Shown: piece after piece, positions 20,302 to 29,562 of the stretch
Layout: each line of letters begins with the position of its first letter
Numbering within the stretch: the stretch's first letter is position 1
Source of the DNA: an uncultured Acidobacteriota bacterium
Lineage (GTDB): Bacteria; Acidobacteriota; Terriglobia; Bryobacterales; Bryobacteraceae
Assembly: GCA_902825945.1 (NCBI GenBank)
Contig: CADECY010000009.1
Coordinates: forward strand, 1 to 64,000
Direction of reading: 5' to 3'
DNA: 64,000 bases
Notes under the pieces: model-generated
What the model was told of the DNA's origin: nothing
The model's input: the letters and a program-made list of their open reading frames with translations, nothing else
The model's database searches: none
Translations under genes and position numbers: made by a program

Positions 20302-21181
20302 GGGTCAGGGTGCGGAAGCGGTCGACACCGAACTTTTCACAACAGAAGCTGCCCATGACCGAACCGTAGATCACCGCGCGCAGCATCTCTTGCGGGTCCG
20401 TGTCGGCATGGGAGAGGTCGAGGTTGCGGCTGGCGAGGTAGCCCATGAATCCGCCCGCGAAGCAGTCACCGGCGCCGGTGGGATCGAAGACCTGATCGAG
20501 CAGGTAGCCGGGCGCGGCAAACCAGCGCAGGCTTCCGTTGTGGCGGACGAAGAGCAGCGCGCCATACTCGCCGCGCTTGATGATGACCACCGCGGGTCCC
20601 ATCGCCATGATCGCCTCGGCGGCTTGCTTCAGATTGGTCTTGCCGGAGAGCTGACGGGCCTCGTGATCGTTGACGAGCAGGAAGTTCCAGCCACGGATGG
20701 TTTCCAGCAGGTCCGCGCGATGGTCGCTGATCCAGTAGTTCATCGTGTCGCCGCCGGTGAGGCGCGGGTTCGACATCTGTGCCCGCACGTTGCGCTGGAG
20801 CGTGGGTTGGATGTTGCCGAGGAACAGATAAGGGATGCCGCGATAGGAGGCGGGCAGCTTCGGCTCGAAGGTGGCGAAGACGTTTAGATCGGTGACGAGC
20901 GTTTCGCGATCATTCATGTCCGGGGTGTAACGGCCCGACCAGAAGAAGGTCTTTCCAGGAACCCGCTCCATGCCTTCGACATCGACGTGGTGGCTTTGGA
21001 GCAGGTCGACGTCCTCGGAGGCGAAATCATCGCCGACGACGCCGACGATCGATACTTTGGTGAAATAGCTGGCGGAGAGCGATATGTAGGTACAGGCTCC
21101 GCCCAACATGCGGTCGACCTTGCCATGCGGGGTTTCGACCGCGTCATAGGCAAGCGAGCCGACGACAACGAGAGATGACAT
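20249..21181 (-). CDS. PfkB-family carbohydrate/nucleoside kinase
   Basis: Start ATG 21181 gives 310 residues beginning MSSLVVVGSLAYDAVETPHG. The GG substrate motif is RMLGGACTYISL, and the ATP/catalytic signature DPTGAGDCFAGGFMGYL holds the catalytic Asp (about residue 240). Members phosphorylate sugars such as ribose, adenosine, fructose-6-phosphate or 2-keto-3-deoxygluconate; which one applies cannot be decided. It is first in the minus-strand run leading to the glycosyltransferase, DapF-like protein and UDP-sugar dehydrogenase, and is divergent from the phosphoesterase genes. Confidence 0.9.
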   Translation of the reverse strand: MSSLVVVGSLAYDAVETPHGKVDRMLGGACTYISLSASYFTKVSIVGVVGDDFASEDVDLLQSHHVDVEGMERVPGKTFFWSGRYTPDMNDRETLVTDLNVFATFEPKLPASYRGIPYLFLGNIQPTLQRNVRAQMSNPRLTGGDTMNYWISDHRADLLETIRGWNFLLVNDHEARQLSGKTNLKQAAEAIMAMGPAVVIIKRGEYGALLFVRHNGSLRWFAAPGYLLDQVFDPTGAGDCFAGGFMGYLASRNLDLSHADTDPQEMLRAVIYGSVMGSFCCEKFGVDRFRTLTRAEVDARFQEFQDATAF

Positions 21182-21282
21182 ATTTCTCGATTGTATCGTG
21201 CGGGCCGCGATCCGCCGATGGAAGAGCGCGCGGCGCAAGCTAGAATGAAGGCAGAGTTTTGCTCGACGTTCCCCTACGAGTC

Positions 21283-22410
21283 ATGACCGATTCCATCGCG
21301 GCGCTGATCGCGGTGGCCGCTCAATTCCTGCTGTTCCGGTCGCTTGCCGGGCGAGCGGGTTCGCCGTGGGACCGCCGGTTGCGGACCGCGCCCTGGATTA
21401 CGTCACCGCTCATCATGACGGGAGCCGTGCTCGGCTTCACGCCGGTGGTGATGGGAAGTCCCGCCTGGAATTTGCCCTGGCTGCGTGCGGCCGGGGTGCT
21501 GGTCGCGATGGTTACGACCGGGGCATGTCTGATCGAATACGCGTTCCGGGCGATCGTGCGGGTGGCTCCGGTGAGCGAACCGCGCCGCGAGTTTCTGCGG
21601 CAGGGGGCCAACGCGCTCATTGTCTCCCCAGTGGCCTTTACCGGCTACGGAGCTTATGTCGCGGCGTCGGGAGTTGCGCCACGCGAAGTGCGGCTGGAAA
21701 TTCGCGGCTTGCCGAAGGATCTCGATGGACTGCGGATCGCCCAGATCACTGACATCCACCTGAGCCCGTACGTGAATGTCCGGCTGGTGCATCAGGCCGT
21801 CGGGATGGCGAACGAGTGGAGGCCGAATCTCGTGTTCCTGACTGGCGACTTCGTCTCGTTCGCTAACGATCCGCTCGAGGAATGCTTGGACGCGCTGGCA
21901 CCCCTGCGATCCGGTGCGGGCGTGTTCGGCTGCCTCGGCAATCACGAAATCACAGCGGATGCGGAGACGGAGGCCACCAATGGGGCGGCCCGGCGCGGTA
22001 TGCGTATTCTCCGGAACAAGGGTACGGAACTGCGGTTCGGCGATGCGTTGGTCAACCTCGTGGGTGTGGATTATCAGCGGAAGGGGTCGGACTACTTGCG
22101 GCGTGTGGCGGGCCTTGCGCGTCCGGACCGGTTCAATATTCTGCTATCGCACAATCCGGACGTCTTTCCGAGAGCGGTACAATTGGGTTACGATCTGACG
22201 ATTTCCGGCCACACGCATGGCGGGCAGGTGACTGTCGAGTACTTGAACCAGTACGTTAACGTCGCAAAGTTTTATACCCCATACGTCGATGGACGATACG
22301 AACTCAATGAAAAGGCGCTTTATGTCTCGCGAGGGTTGGGAACGATTGGCGTTCCCGTGCGTCTCGGGGTCGCGCCGGAGGTCTCGCTAATCCGGCTGTG
22401 CGCTACCTGA
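21283..22410 (+). CDS. Membrane-anchored metallophosphoesterase (YkuE-like)
   Basis: A 375-residue protein from ATG 21283 (a TTG at 21259 in the same frame is possible). It has three to four N-terminal hydrophobic helices (to about residue 120), then a calcineurin-like domain with the metal motifs TDIHLSPYVN, TGDFV, GNHE and SGHTHGGQ. It likely hydrolyses phosphoesters outside or at the membrane; substrates of YkuE-like proteins include lipid or nucleotide phosphates. It overlaps the next phosphoesterase gene by 13 bases, implying coupling. Confidence 0.88.
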   Translation: MTDSIAALIAVAAQFLLFRSLAGRAGSPWDRRLRTAPWITSPLIMTGAVLGFTPVVMGSPAWNLPWLRAAGVLVAMVTTGACLIEYAFRAIVRVAPVSEPRREFLRQGANALIVSPVAFTGYGAYVAASGVAPREVRLEIRGLPKDLDGLRIAQITDIHLSPYVNVRLVHQAVGMANEWRPNLVFLTGDFVSFANDPLEECLDALAPLRSGAGVFGCLGNHEITADAETEATNGAARRGMRILRNKGTELRFGDALVNLVGVDYQRKGSDYLRRVAGLARPDRFNILLSHNPDVFPRAVQLGYDLTISGHTHGGQVTVEYLNQYVNVAKFYTPYVDGRYELNEKALYVSRGLGTIGVPVRLGVAPEVSLIRLCAT

Positions 22411-23141
22411 TCCTGAGCGACATTCACGCGAATCTGGAGGCTTTGACCGCGGTACTCGAGGAAGCGGCCAAGGAAGGCTACGACAAGATCGTCTGCCTCG
22501 GCGATCTGGCGGGGTACGGCGCTGACCCCAACGCGGTGATCGAGTGGGCCCATGAAAGCGGAGTCCCCACCATTCGGGGCAATCACGACCGCGCGGCCCT
22601 CGGGCAGATCGACCTCGAGTGGTTCAATCCGGCGGCCCAACAGTCGACGCTGTGGACGCAGAACGCGCTGACCGCCGCGAATCGCGAGTATCTGTCGGGG
22701 CTTCCAGCAGGGCCCATCGATTACGATGGGTTTTCGATGGTCCACGGCTCGCCGCAAGACGAGGACGAGTACCTCGTGACGGCGACGGAAGCCGCCACCG
22801 CGGCGCAGTTCGTCACGTCACGAGTCACCTGGTTCGGGCATACGCACCTGCAGGGCGGATTCCAGGTGATCCGCAAGGCAGTGGTCTCGATCAACAGGGT
22901 TCAGAAGAACTCCGCCCGCCAAGAAGTGGACCTATTCCCCGATGTGACCTATCTGCTCAATCCGGGTTCGGTGGGGCAGCCACGCGATCAGGACTGGCGC
23001 GCGGCGTGGGCTCTCTACGACGACGCCAAGCATATGGTGACCTATCGCCGTTGCGAGTATGACGTCAAGTCGGCGAAAGAGAAGATCGTCAACGCGGGGC
23101 TTCCGGAGATTCTCGCGACACGCCTCGACCTCGGCCGCTGA
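22398..23141 (+). CDS. Cytoplasmic metallophosphoesterase (MJ0936/YfcE-like)
   Basis: GTG start at 22398, inside the end of the preceding gene, giving 247 residues. All calcineurin-type motifs are visible: LSDIHANLEAL, LGDLAGYGADP, RGNHDRA, MVHGSP and FGHTHLQ. There is no signal peptide. Family members cleave diverse phosphodiesters and phosphomonoesters with Mn2+ or similar metals. The tandem of a membrane-bound and a soluble phosphoesterase suggests related substrates, which is inference. Confidence 0.9.
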   Translation: MRYLILSDIHANLEALTAVLEEAAKEGYDKIVCLGDLAGYGADPNAVIEWAHESGVPTIRGNHDRAALGQIDLEWFNPAAQQSTLWTQNALTAANREYLSGLPAGPIDYDGFSMVHGSPQDEDEYLVTATEAATAAQFVTSRVTWFGHTHLQGGFQVIRKAVVSINRVQKNSARQEVDLFPDVTYLLNPGSVGQPRDQDWRAAWALYDDAKHMVTYRRCEYDVKSAKEKIVNAGLPEILATRLDLGR

Positions 23142-23214
23142 TCGCCGCGAACAACCCGTTGGGATTGTCTGCGGCTGGCGTTTGACGTGCACGGAATAGG
23201 GCGGAGGTGCGGCC

Positions 23215-23586
23215 ATGAAGTACGCAATCGCGGCCCTGCTGGCGGTCCACGGAGTCGCGCATCTGGTTGGATTTCTGGTTTCGTAGAAGCTGATGGAGGC
23301 ACCGGAGATGCCGTATCGCACGACGATTCTCCAGGGCGCGGTGGATCTGGCGGACGGGGGAATTCGCGCGTATGGCGCGATCTGGCTCATCTTGGGGCTC
23401 GGTTTTGGCGCGAGCGCGCTGACGCTGCTCGCGGGTTCGGAATCGTGGCAGCGGATGGTGATCGCGCTGACGGTGATATCGCTCCCGATGTGTTGGTTCG
23501 GATGGCCCGAGACACGGGTTGGGCTGATGGTGAATCTCGGAATTCTCGCGCTCGTGTTGACGCGCCTCGTAAGGCATGCCGCCTGA
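23215..23586 (+). pseudogene. Small multi-pass membrane protein gene interrupted by an in-frame TAG
   Basis: ATG 23215 has a GGAGG ribosome site at 23203-23207 and begins MKYAIAALLAVHGVAHLVGF. An amber TAG at 23284-23286 stops it after 23 residues. The same frame continues without interruption to 23586 (LTLLAGSESWQRMV and three more hydrophobic helices), making a 123-residue, four-helix protein if the TAG were a sense codon such as TGG. An ATG at 23293 could restart translation of the last 97 residues. Either a recent nonsense mutation or a base error. The function of this family is not known to me. Confidence 0.75.
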
Positions 23587-23638
23587 ATCCCCAGCGCAAG
23601 AGCAGCCGGGAACTCCGATCCGTTAGAATGGACCTTCT

Positions 23639-24580
23639 ATGAGGAAATCGCCCCTTAGCCCCGCCGATCTCCATGACGTTTTTCCGGTGCCGCCGCTTTG
23701 CCGCCGGAATGATTCCGCCCGAACCATCGATTTCGCGGAAACCGAAAAGGTCGCCCGCCACATCGCCGCTGGCGGCATCCGGAACTTCCTATACGGCGGA
23801 AACGCCTTCCTCTATCACATCACTCTGAAGGAATTCGAAGCGCTGCTCGAATGGTCCACGAGCGTCCCCGCCGATTGGACAATGCTGCCGAGCGCGGGCC
23901 CGTCGTACGGACGCGCGATGGATCAGGCTCCGATCCTGGCGAAACATAGCTTTCCGGCGGTGATGTTGCTGCCGTGCGCCGATCCGCGCGATGCCGCGGG
24001 GCTCGAACGCGGCTATCGCGAGTTCGCCGATCAGGCCAAGACCCCGCTCATCGTGTACTTGAAAGAGGAAAACAACTTCGGCGGCGACAAGGACGCCGGG
24101 CTCGACGCGGTGGCGCGCTTGGTGAACGACGGCGTCTGCGTTGCGATCAAGTACGCGGTGATACGCCAGAACCCGAGCGTGGATCCCTATCTCGACGGTC
24201 TGCTGAAGCGAGTCGACAGAAAGCACGTCATCAGCGGAATCGGCGAGCGTCCGGCCATCGCTCACTTGCGCGACTTCGGTTTGCCCGGTTTCACAACGGG
24301 CTCCGGATGCATCGCTCCATCGCTGACTCGCGGACTGTACGAGGCGATCGTGCGCAAGGATTGGGCCGAGGCTGAAGCAATCCGCGCGCAGTTCATTCCC
24401 CACGAAGATCTGCGCGATGCCTGGGGTCCGGCGCGCGTGCTGCATGCCGGAACCGAGCTGGCGGGGATAGCCAAGACGGGTCCGATCGGCCCGTACATCA
24501 CGCCGCTCGGCGCGGCGCAAATCGCACAGTTGGGCCCAGTGGCGCAACAGTTGGCGGCGGGGTCGCTGGCCACGGCATAG
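23639..24580 (+). CDS. DapA-family (dihydrodipicolinate synthase-like) aldolase/lyase
   Basis: 313 residues forming a class I aldolase TIM barrel of the DHDPS/NAL family. The Schiff-base lysine is in VCVAIKYAVIRQ (about residue 167) and the conserved Tyr in KTPLIVYLKEEN. Members condense or cleave pyruvate with an aldehyde (dihydrodipicolinate synthase, N-acetylneuraminate lyase, keto-deoxy sugar aldolases). The sequence departs from classical DapA, lacking the GTTGE motif (GGNAFLY instead), so a sugar-acid aldolase is more likely than lysine synthesis. It stands alone on its strand. Confidence 0.82.
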   Translation: MRKSPLSPADLHDVFPVPPLCRRNDSARTIDFAETEKVARHIAAGGIRNFLYGGNAFLYHITLKEFEALLEWSTSVPADWTMLPSAGPSYGRAMDQAPILAKHSFPAVMLLPCADPRDAAGLERGYREFADQAKTPLIVYLKEENNFGGDKDAGLDAVARLVNDGVCVAIKYAVIRQNPSVDPYLDGLLKRVDRKHVISGIGERPAIAHLRDFGLPGFTTGSGCIAPSLTRGLYEAIVRKDWAEAEAIRAQFIPHEDLRDAWGPARVLHAGTELAGIAKTGPIGPYITPLGAAQIAQLGPVAQQLAAGSLATA

Positions 24581-24718
24581 TCATTCCGGCGGCTCGCGGG
24601 TACGGCCCCATGTCCACGTGGTTTCTGACGGGCCGAATCGACAGCGACTCCCGTCGTCGCCAAGGCCTGTTCGCGGAAAGAGCTTCCGTTGGGGTGATAC
24701 GGGACCGGCGTGATCAGC

Positions 24719-25711
24719 TTAGCGCTTGTTCGCATGGATCTTGGCCAGCATGTCGCGGGGACCGTCGAGCGACGGGCTGTCCGGACCACGATGCGTTTCG
24801 ATCAGTTCGATCTGCGTGCGCAACACATGCTCCGCAACTGCCGGTAGCCCATGCCCCAAGGCGTGTTCGACCAGAGCCGTCCATTCCGAATCCGGCAACC
24901 CCCGCCACGCATCGAGATGGGTCGCGCGCAGAGCGGCGGCAACCGTCATGATGACGCTGCCAATATCCACGGGTGCGGGCGGACGCGGCACGAGCAGTTT
25001 GTCCGCGAGGATGAAGAGATCAAAAGGTGGGAGCTTCGCGGTGAAGCAACTCCGGCCGGGAACCCGCGCCGAGGGCCTCTCCCGGCCGTCACGGACGACA
25101 TCCGCCTCCACAGTCCGGCCGAGCGCATCGAGCACGAGGCCCAATTCGTCCTGTATGTCCGAGAAGCGGACTCCCTCGGCGCCTTCGCGATGAAGCTCTT
25201 GCAGGATCGCTTCGGCCCGGTCGAGTTGACCGGAGAGGCGATAGTCGATCGCGAGATCGAAGCGCGCGCGATGGAACAGATCCTCCGGACCATCGCGCCG
25301 TGCGGCTGCAATCCGCTCACGCATCCCGGCGCTCTGGCGAAAGCGCCGGCTCTCTCGCAGCGCGGCAGCTTTGGCTTCGAGCATTCGCAGCATGCGCGGA
25401 TGATCGTCCGGCAGATGCGACATCCGCGAGAGCGCATCGGCATGCAAGCGGAAGCCGCGCACGTCCTGGCCGGCACGCACGAGCTCGGTCATGAGCCAAG
25501 CCGCGGCTTCGGCGTAAATCTCGGATTCGGGCGGCGTGCCGCCAAGCAGTTCTTCCACGCGGTGCCAAAGGAAGCTCGTTCCGGCACGGTTCCAATGCGG
25601 CAATGGCGGTTTCGCTCCGATGTTCAGCAAGATGTCGAGCTCCCACTCGGCCTCGTTCTGCTGCGCGCAGGCGGACACCGCGAGTGCAGCGACTAGCGCG
25701 AGCGTCTTCAC
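24719..25711 (-). CDS. Predicted lipoprotein of an unrecognised family, paralogue of its neighbour
   Basis: GTG start at 25711 overlaps the stop of the upstream paralogue (GTGA), giving 330 residues. The N-terminus has a lipobox (VSAC, Cys15), so it is probably a lipoprotein. The body is alpha-helical and repeat-like (TPR-style AEAILQELHREG). It shares with the upstream gene the segments RAGQDVRGFR, RMSHLPDDHP, ESRRFRQSAGMRERIAAA and a C-terminal ETHRGPDSPSLDGPRDMLAK. I recognise no named family. It likely acts in the periplasm or on a membrane surface. Confidence 0.72.
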   Translation of the reverse strand: MKTLALVAALAVSACAQQNEAEWELDILLNIGAKPPLPHWNRAGTSFLWHRVEELLGGTPPESEIYAEAAAWLMTELVRAGQDVRGFRLHADALSRMSHLPDDHPRMLRMLEAKAAALRESRRFRQSAGMRERIAAARRDGPEDLFHRARFDLAIDYRLSGQLDRAEAILQELHREGAEGVRFSDIQDELGLVLDALGRTVEADVVRDGRERPSARVPGRSCFTAKLPPFDLFILADKLLVPRPPAPVDIGSVIMTVAAALRATHLDAWRGLPDSEWTALVEHALGHGLPAVAEHVLRTQIELIETHRGPDSPSLDGPRDMLAKIHANKR

Positions 25712-26910
25712 CGCGGAGGCTCCGCGCGCCCAATGGCGGCGAGAAGATCCTTCGGCCGGTCGAGCGTGGGGCTGTCTTTGCCGCGGTACTTCTCGATCAG
25801 TTGAATCTGTTGTTTGACCAGCCGCTCGGCGGTGCTGGGCATTCCACCACGCCGGGCAGCGTCGATGAGATCGTACCAGAGATAGTCGATCCGGTACGGG
25901 CCGCCGGTCAGATGCGCTTTCTCGAGCTCGGCCGCCGTTGCCTCGATCAGTGGTCCGAACGCGCCCGGTTGTGACCCGGAGAACCACGACGCCATCGTTG
26001 CAACATCACCGATTCGGGAGAGCTTGGCATAGCCCGAAAGCTCCGAAGCAGCGGCCAGATGTGCGTGTAGGCGCAAGGCGATCTCTCCGGTTGCGCCGTT
26101 CCGCGGAGCCCCGGACACCAACAAGTGGCTAATGCCGAGCTCTTTCGGAATGTCACGGAAGCCGCAGGCCAAGATGTGGGGCCCGCGACCGTCGTACCCG
26201 ATCTCGTTGGCTTCAGCGGTACGTCCCTCCTCGAAAAGCAAGCGTCCGAGAGTGAACCGCCATGAGGCCTTCTCGTGATCCGTCTCGGACCGAAGCATTT
26301 GCTCGCGAATCAGCGCCTCGGCTTCGGCGAAGCGTCGCAATTGAATCAACGAATCGGCAAGCATCGCATTCGGGTTGCTCAGCAGCCGGCCTTTCCCGGA
26401 GGCACGCAACTCCTGGAGGATCGTCACGGCTTTTTCATGCTGCCCGGCCATTCCGTAAGCCGCCGCGAGATCGTACTTGGCCTTACGCAGGGCGGTGAGA
26501 TCCGAGATGGGCTGCGCAGCAGCAATTCTCTCGCGCACCTCCGCCGCCTGCCGGTAGCGGCGCGAGTTTCGAAACGCCGCGGCCTTCCAGTCCAACAATC
26601 GGATCATGGCGGGGTGAGCGTCCGGCAGATGCGACATGCGGCCAATGGCTTCGTCCATGACGCGAAATCCCCGGATGTCCTGGCCGGCGGAGACGAGATC
26701 GCTCGCCAGTGACCCGGCTGAGCCCGCGTGCTCCATCGAGTCCGGCGGGAGAGCCGGCAAGATCGATTCGATCCGCGCCCAATGAGGCTCGGCGGCATCC
26801 GCGCCAATCTCCAGCAGCGCCTTCGCGGCGGCTACTCGGGCTTGCGAAAGGTCAGTCTGAGCGCTTGCCGCCGCGATACAAGAGAGCAGCAGCAGCAGTG
26901 AGGTCCTCAT
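25708..26910 (-). CDS. Predicted secreted TPR-like protein of an unrecognised family
   Basis: 400 residues with a signal peptide (MRTSLLLLLSCIAAASA). The helical body includes TPR-like repeats (QHEKAVTILQELRASGKG, RRFAEAEALIREQML). The blocks SAGQDIRGFR, RMSHLPDAHP, NSRRYRQAAEVRERIAAA and the C-terminal EKYRGKDSPTLDRPKDLLAA are shared with the adjacent downstream gene, so the pair arose by tandem duplication. It is about 70 residues longer than its partner in the central repeat region. Function unknown; helical repeat proteins of this kind usually bind other proteins. Confidence 0.72.
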   Translation of the reverse strand: MRTSLLLLLSCIAAASAQTDLSQARVAAAKALLEIGADAAEPHWARIESILPALPPDSMEHAGSAGSLASDLVSAGQDIRGFRVMDEAIGRMSHLPDAHPAMIRLLDWKAAAFRNSRRYRQAAEVRERIAAAQPISDLTALRKAKYDLAAAYGMAGQHEKAVTILQELRASGKGRLLSNPNAMLADSLIQLRRFAEAEALIREQMLRSETDHEKASWRFTLGRLLFEEGRTAEANEIGYDGRGPHILACGFRDIPKELGISHLLVSGAPRNGATGEIALRLHAHLAAASELSGYAKLSRIGDVATMASWFSGSQPGAFGPLIEATAAELEKAHLTGGPYRIDYLWYDLIDAARRGGMPSTAERLVKQQIQLIEKYRGKDSPTLDRPKDLLAAIGRAEPPR

Positions 26911-26974
26911 ACTTCGCCATAGACCCCGCCGCTACGAAAATGGTTCCCGGCTTAATCCGCCGAACTTGCCGGAA

Positions 26975-28222
26975 TCAGCTCTTCGGCAGCTTCGGCCAAA
27001 CCACACCCTGATCCCGCTTGGTCACCGGACCCACACCACGGAACTTGAACTTCTGCACACGCTGTCCGCGATATGTCTCGGTCGTGAAGATGTTGCCCTT
27101 CGAATCGGTCGCGATGCTGTGGACCGCGTAGAACTGGCCCGGTTGCCGCCCGCCGTCGCCGAAGCTCGTCAGGTACTCGAGCGTGTCGCGCTTCAGGATA
27201 TGGACCTTCATGTTCGATCCATCCGCCACGTAGATGAACTGCTGCTGTGCGTCGCGCGAAAGTGCCACATCGAATGTGGCTCCATCGCCGAGTGTGTTCT
27301 TCTCGATGACCGTCTCTTTCAGATACGTTCCATCGGTCTTGAAGCTCTGGATCCGATTGTTGGTGCGATCGCAAACATAGAGGATGCCGTCGTTCGACAG
27401 CGCCACGCCATGGACGGGGGTGCGGAACTGTTTGGCGAGCGGAGCCTTCGGATCGTAGTTCGGAAGTTGCGTGTCGTCGGGCTTGTTGCCGTAGGCGCCC
27501 CAGTGCCGCTTGTACTTCAAGGTATCGGCATCATAAACGATCACGCGACGATTGCCATAGCCATCGGCGACATAGAGTTCGTTCGTTTTCGGATCGACCA
27601 GCGTCTTGGCCGGCAGCTTTAGGTGATCAGGATCGTTGCTGCCTTTGCCCTGGAACGGCTTGCCGAGCTGCGCGATGAACTTGCCCGCCTGCGTGAATTT
27701 CAGCACGAAGCTGTCGTGCACCGCGCCCACGCCCATTCGAGTCTCGTCGTGCGGGAGCGCCGAGGCGCCGGGAGCCTTGCCGCGTCCGTTGCCGCCGATC
27801 CAGACATTGCCTTTGTGATCCACGTCGATGCCGTGGTTCGACGCCGGCCAATCGAAACCTTTCCCCGGGCCTCCCCAGTGGGAGATGAGGTCGCCATCCT
27901 GATTGAAGGCGAGTACCGGCGGTGCGGGTACGCAGCACGTAGCGGCTTTCGGTTCCCAGGTCGCGTACTTCTCTTTCGCCTCGAGCGAACCTTCGCGGTG
28001 GACGATCCAGACATTGTCCTTTGCGTCGATGCCGACGCCGATCACCGTGCCGATCACCCAGTGATTCGGCAGCGGCTTGGGCCACAGCGGGTCCACTTCG
28101 AACTTCGGTGCCTGCGCGGTCGCGGCTTGCACCACGGCCCGCTTCTCGATCAGCCACGAGCCCAAGGCCAAGGCGCCCGCTACCGTGGCGAACGCCGTGA
28201 TGGATAGATGTTTCCGCGTCAT
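26975..28222 (-). CDS. Exported NHL-repeat six-bladed beta-propeller protein
   Basis: ATG 28222 with GGAG upstream gives 415 residues. A signal/anchor segment (SITAFATVAGALALGSWL) is followed by repeated propeller blades, each with the pattern of a turn plus a nearby D or G (VGIDAKDNVWIVHREGS, IDVDHKGNVWIGGNGRG, VALSNDGILYVCDRTNNR, IATDSKGNIFTTETYRG). Relatives include the peptidyl-alpha-hydroxyglycine lyase-like propellers. It probably sits in the periplasm. Substrate unknown. It is divergent from the HupE-like gene with a 41-base gap. Confidence 0.82.
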   Translation of the reverse strand: MTRKHLSITAFATVAGALALGSWLIEKRAVVQAATAQAPKFEVDPLWPKPLPNHWVIGTVIGVGIDAKDNVWIVHREGSLEAKEKYATWEPKAATCCVPAPPVLAFNQDGDLISHWGGPGKGFDWPASNHGIDVDHKGNVWIGGNGRGKAPGASALPHDETRMGVGAVHDSFVLKFTQAGKFIAQLGKPFQGKGSNDPDHLKLPAKTLVDPKTNELYVADGYGNRRVIVYDADTLKYKRHWGAYGNKPDDTQLPNYDPKAPLAKQFRTPVHGVALSNDGILYVCDRTNNRIQSFKTDGTYLKETVIEKNTLGDGATFDVALSRDAQQQFIYVADGSNMKVHILKRDTLEYLTSFGDGGRQPGQFYAVHSIATDSKGNIFTTETYRGQRVQKFKFRGVGPVTKRDQGVVWPKLPKS

Positions 28223-28263
28223 TGTGTATTCTCCGCCCAGATGGCGTAGGTTATGATACACGA

Positions 28264-29562
28264 TTGAAAGTCCTGGCCGCTACGCTCGTTCTTGCCGCCC
28301 TTGCCGCCACGGCGTTGCGCGCCCACGAGATCCCCAAGGATGCCGCCGCGCACCTGATTCTGAAGCCGCGCGGGAACCGGATGTTCGTCGCGGCGCGGAT
28401 TCCGCTCGGTGCGATTCGCGATCTCGAATTTCCCGCGACGCCGCAGGGATACCTCGATATCGACAAACTGGCGCCGAAACTCGAACAGTATGCGACGCTG
28501 TGGATCGGCGATTTTCTGGAGATCCACGAGAGCGGCACGCGCCAGCGCGCGCATCGGGTCATCGCCACGCAGATCTCGATCGAATCGGATCGCTCGTTCG
28601 CCACCTTCGAGGAGGCCTCGGCCCACATCACCGGACCGCGCCTCCCCACCAGCGCCAATGTCTATGCGGGGCAAGTGTGGTTCGACGCACTGCTCGAATA
28701 CTCGATCCAGTCGGACCGCGCCGCGTTTTCGGTGCGGCCGGGAATGCAGCATCTCGGAGCCCGTGTCGTCACCGCGCTCCGCTTCGTGCTGCCCGATGGC
28801 GCGGTGCGCGGCTTCGAGTTCACGGGTGATCCGGGCGTGGTTCCGCTCGACCCGAGCTGGACACAGGCGGCGATCCGATTCGTGCGGCTCGGTTTGTCAC
28901 ACATCCTCGATGGCACCGATCACTTGCTGTTTCTCGCGTGTCTGGTGATTCCGTTCCGCCAATGGAAACCGCTGGTGCTGGTGGTAACCGCGTTCACCGT
29001 CGCGCACTCGATCACGCTGCTCGCCTCGGCCTTCGATCTCGCGCCCGGCGCGCTTTGGTTCCCCGCGTTGATCGAAGCGCTGATCGCCGTCTCGATCGTC
29101 TACATGGCGCTCGAAAACATCGTGGGTGCGAGCGAGGTCTCGCGCCGTTGGCTGATCGCCTTCGGTTTCGGACTCGTACATGGCTTCGGATTCTCGTTCG
29201 GCCTCCGCGAGACGCTGCAGTTCGCAGGCTCGCACCTGCTGACGTCGCTGGTCTGCTTCAATCTCGGCGTCGAAGCGGGCCAGCTTGCCGCGCTCGCGGT
29301 ACTGATTCCGGCGTTGAACTTCGCGTTCACGAGGATCGTACCCGAGCGGATGGGCACCATCATCCTTTCCGCGATGATCGCGCATACCGGCTGGCACTGG
29401 ACCGCGGAGCGCTGGGATGAACTTCGCCGCTTCACCTTCGAATGGCCGGTGATGGACGCCCTGTTTCTCGCGAAGGCCATGCGATCGCTCGCGGTCGCGG
29501 TGGCCCTCGCGGGTTTGCTGATCTGGATTCAGCGGCGCGTTCGCGTGCTCAATACTCGATGA
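28264..29562 (+). CDS. HupE/UreJ-family membrane protein with periplasmic N-terminal domain
   Basis: The best start is TTG 28264 because it begins a clean signal peptide (KVLAATLVLAALAATALRA). A TATGAT box ends only six bases before it, suggesting a leaderless message. Of 432 residues, about 20-200 form a soluble domain. Six or seven membrane helices follow, with the family signature LSHILDGTDHLLFLACLV and further His motifs (AHSITLLA, VHGFGFSF, AHTGWHW). HupE/UreJ_2 proteins are thought to move Ni2+ or Co2+; whether this one does is untested, and no hydrogenase or urease genes are visible. Confidence 0.82.
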   Translation: MKVLAATLVLAALAATALRAHEIPKDAAAHLILKPRGNRMFVAARIPLGAIRDLEFPATPQGYLDIDKLAPKLEQYATLWIGDFLEIHESGTRQRAHRVIATQISIESDRSFATFEEASAHITGPRLPTSANVYAGQVWFDALLEYSIQSDRAAFSVRPGMQHLGARVVTALRFVLPDGAVRGFEFTGDPGVVPLDPSWTQAAIRFVRLGLSHILDGTDHLLFLACLVIPFRQWKPLVLVVTAFTVAHSITLLASAFDLAPGALWFPALIEALIAVSIVYMALENIVGASEVSRRWLIAFGFGLVHGFGFSFGLRETLQFAGSHLLTSLVCFNLGVEAGQLAALAVLIPALNFAFTRIVPERMGTIILSAMIAHTGWHWTAERWDELRRFTFEWPVMDALFLAKAMRSLAVAVALAGLLIWIQRRVRVLNTR

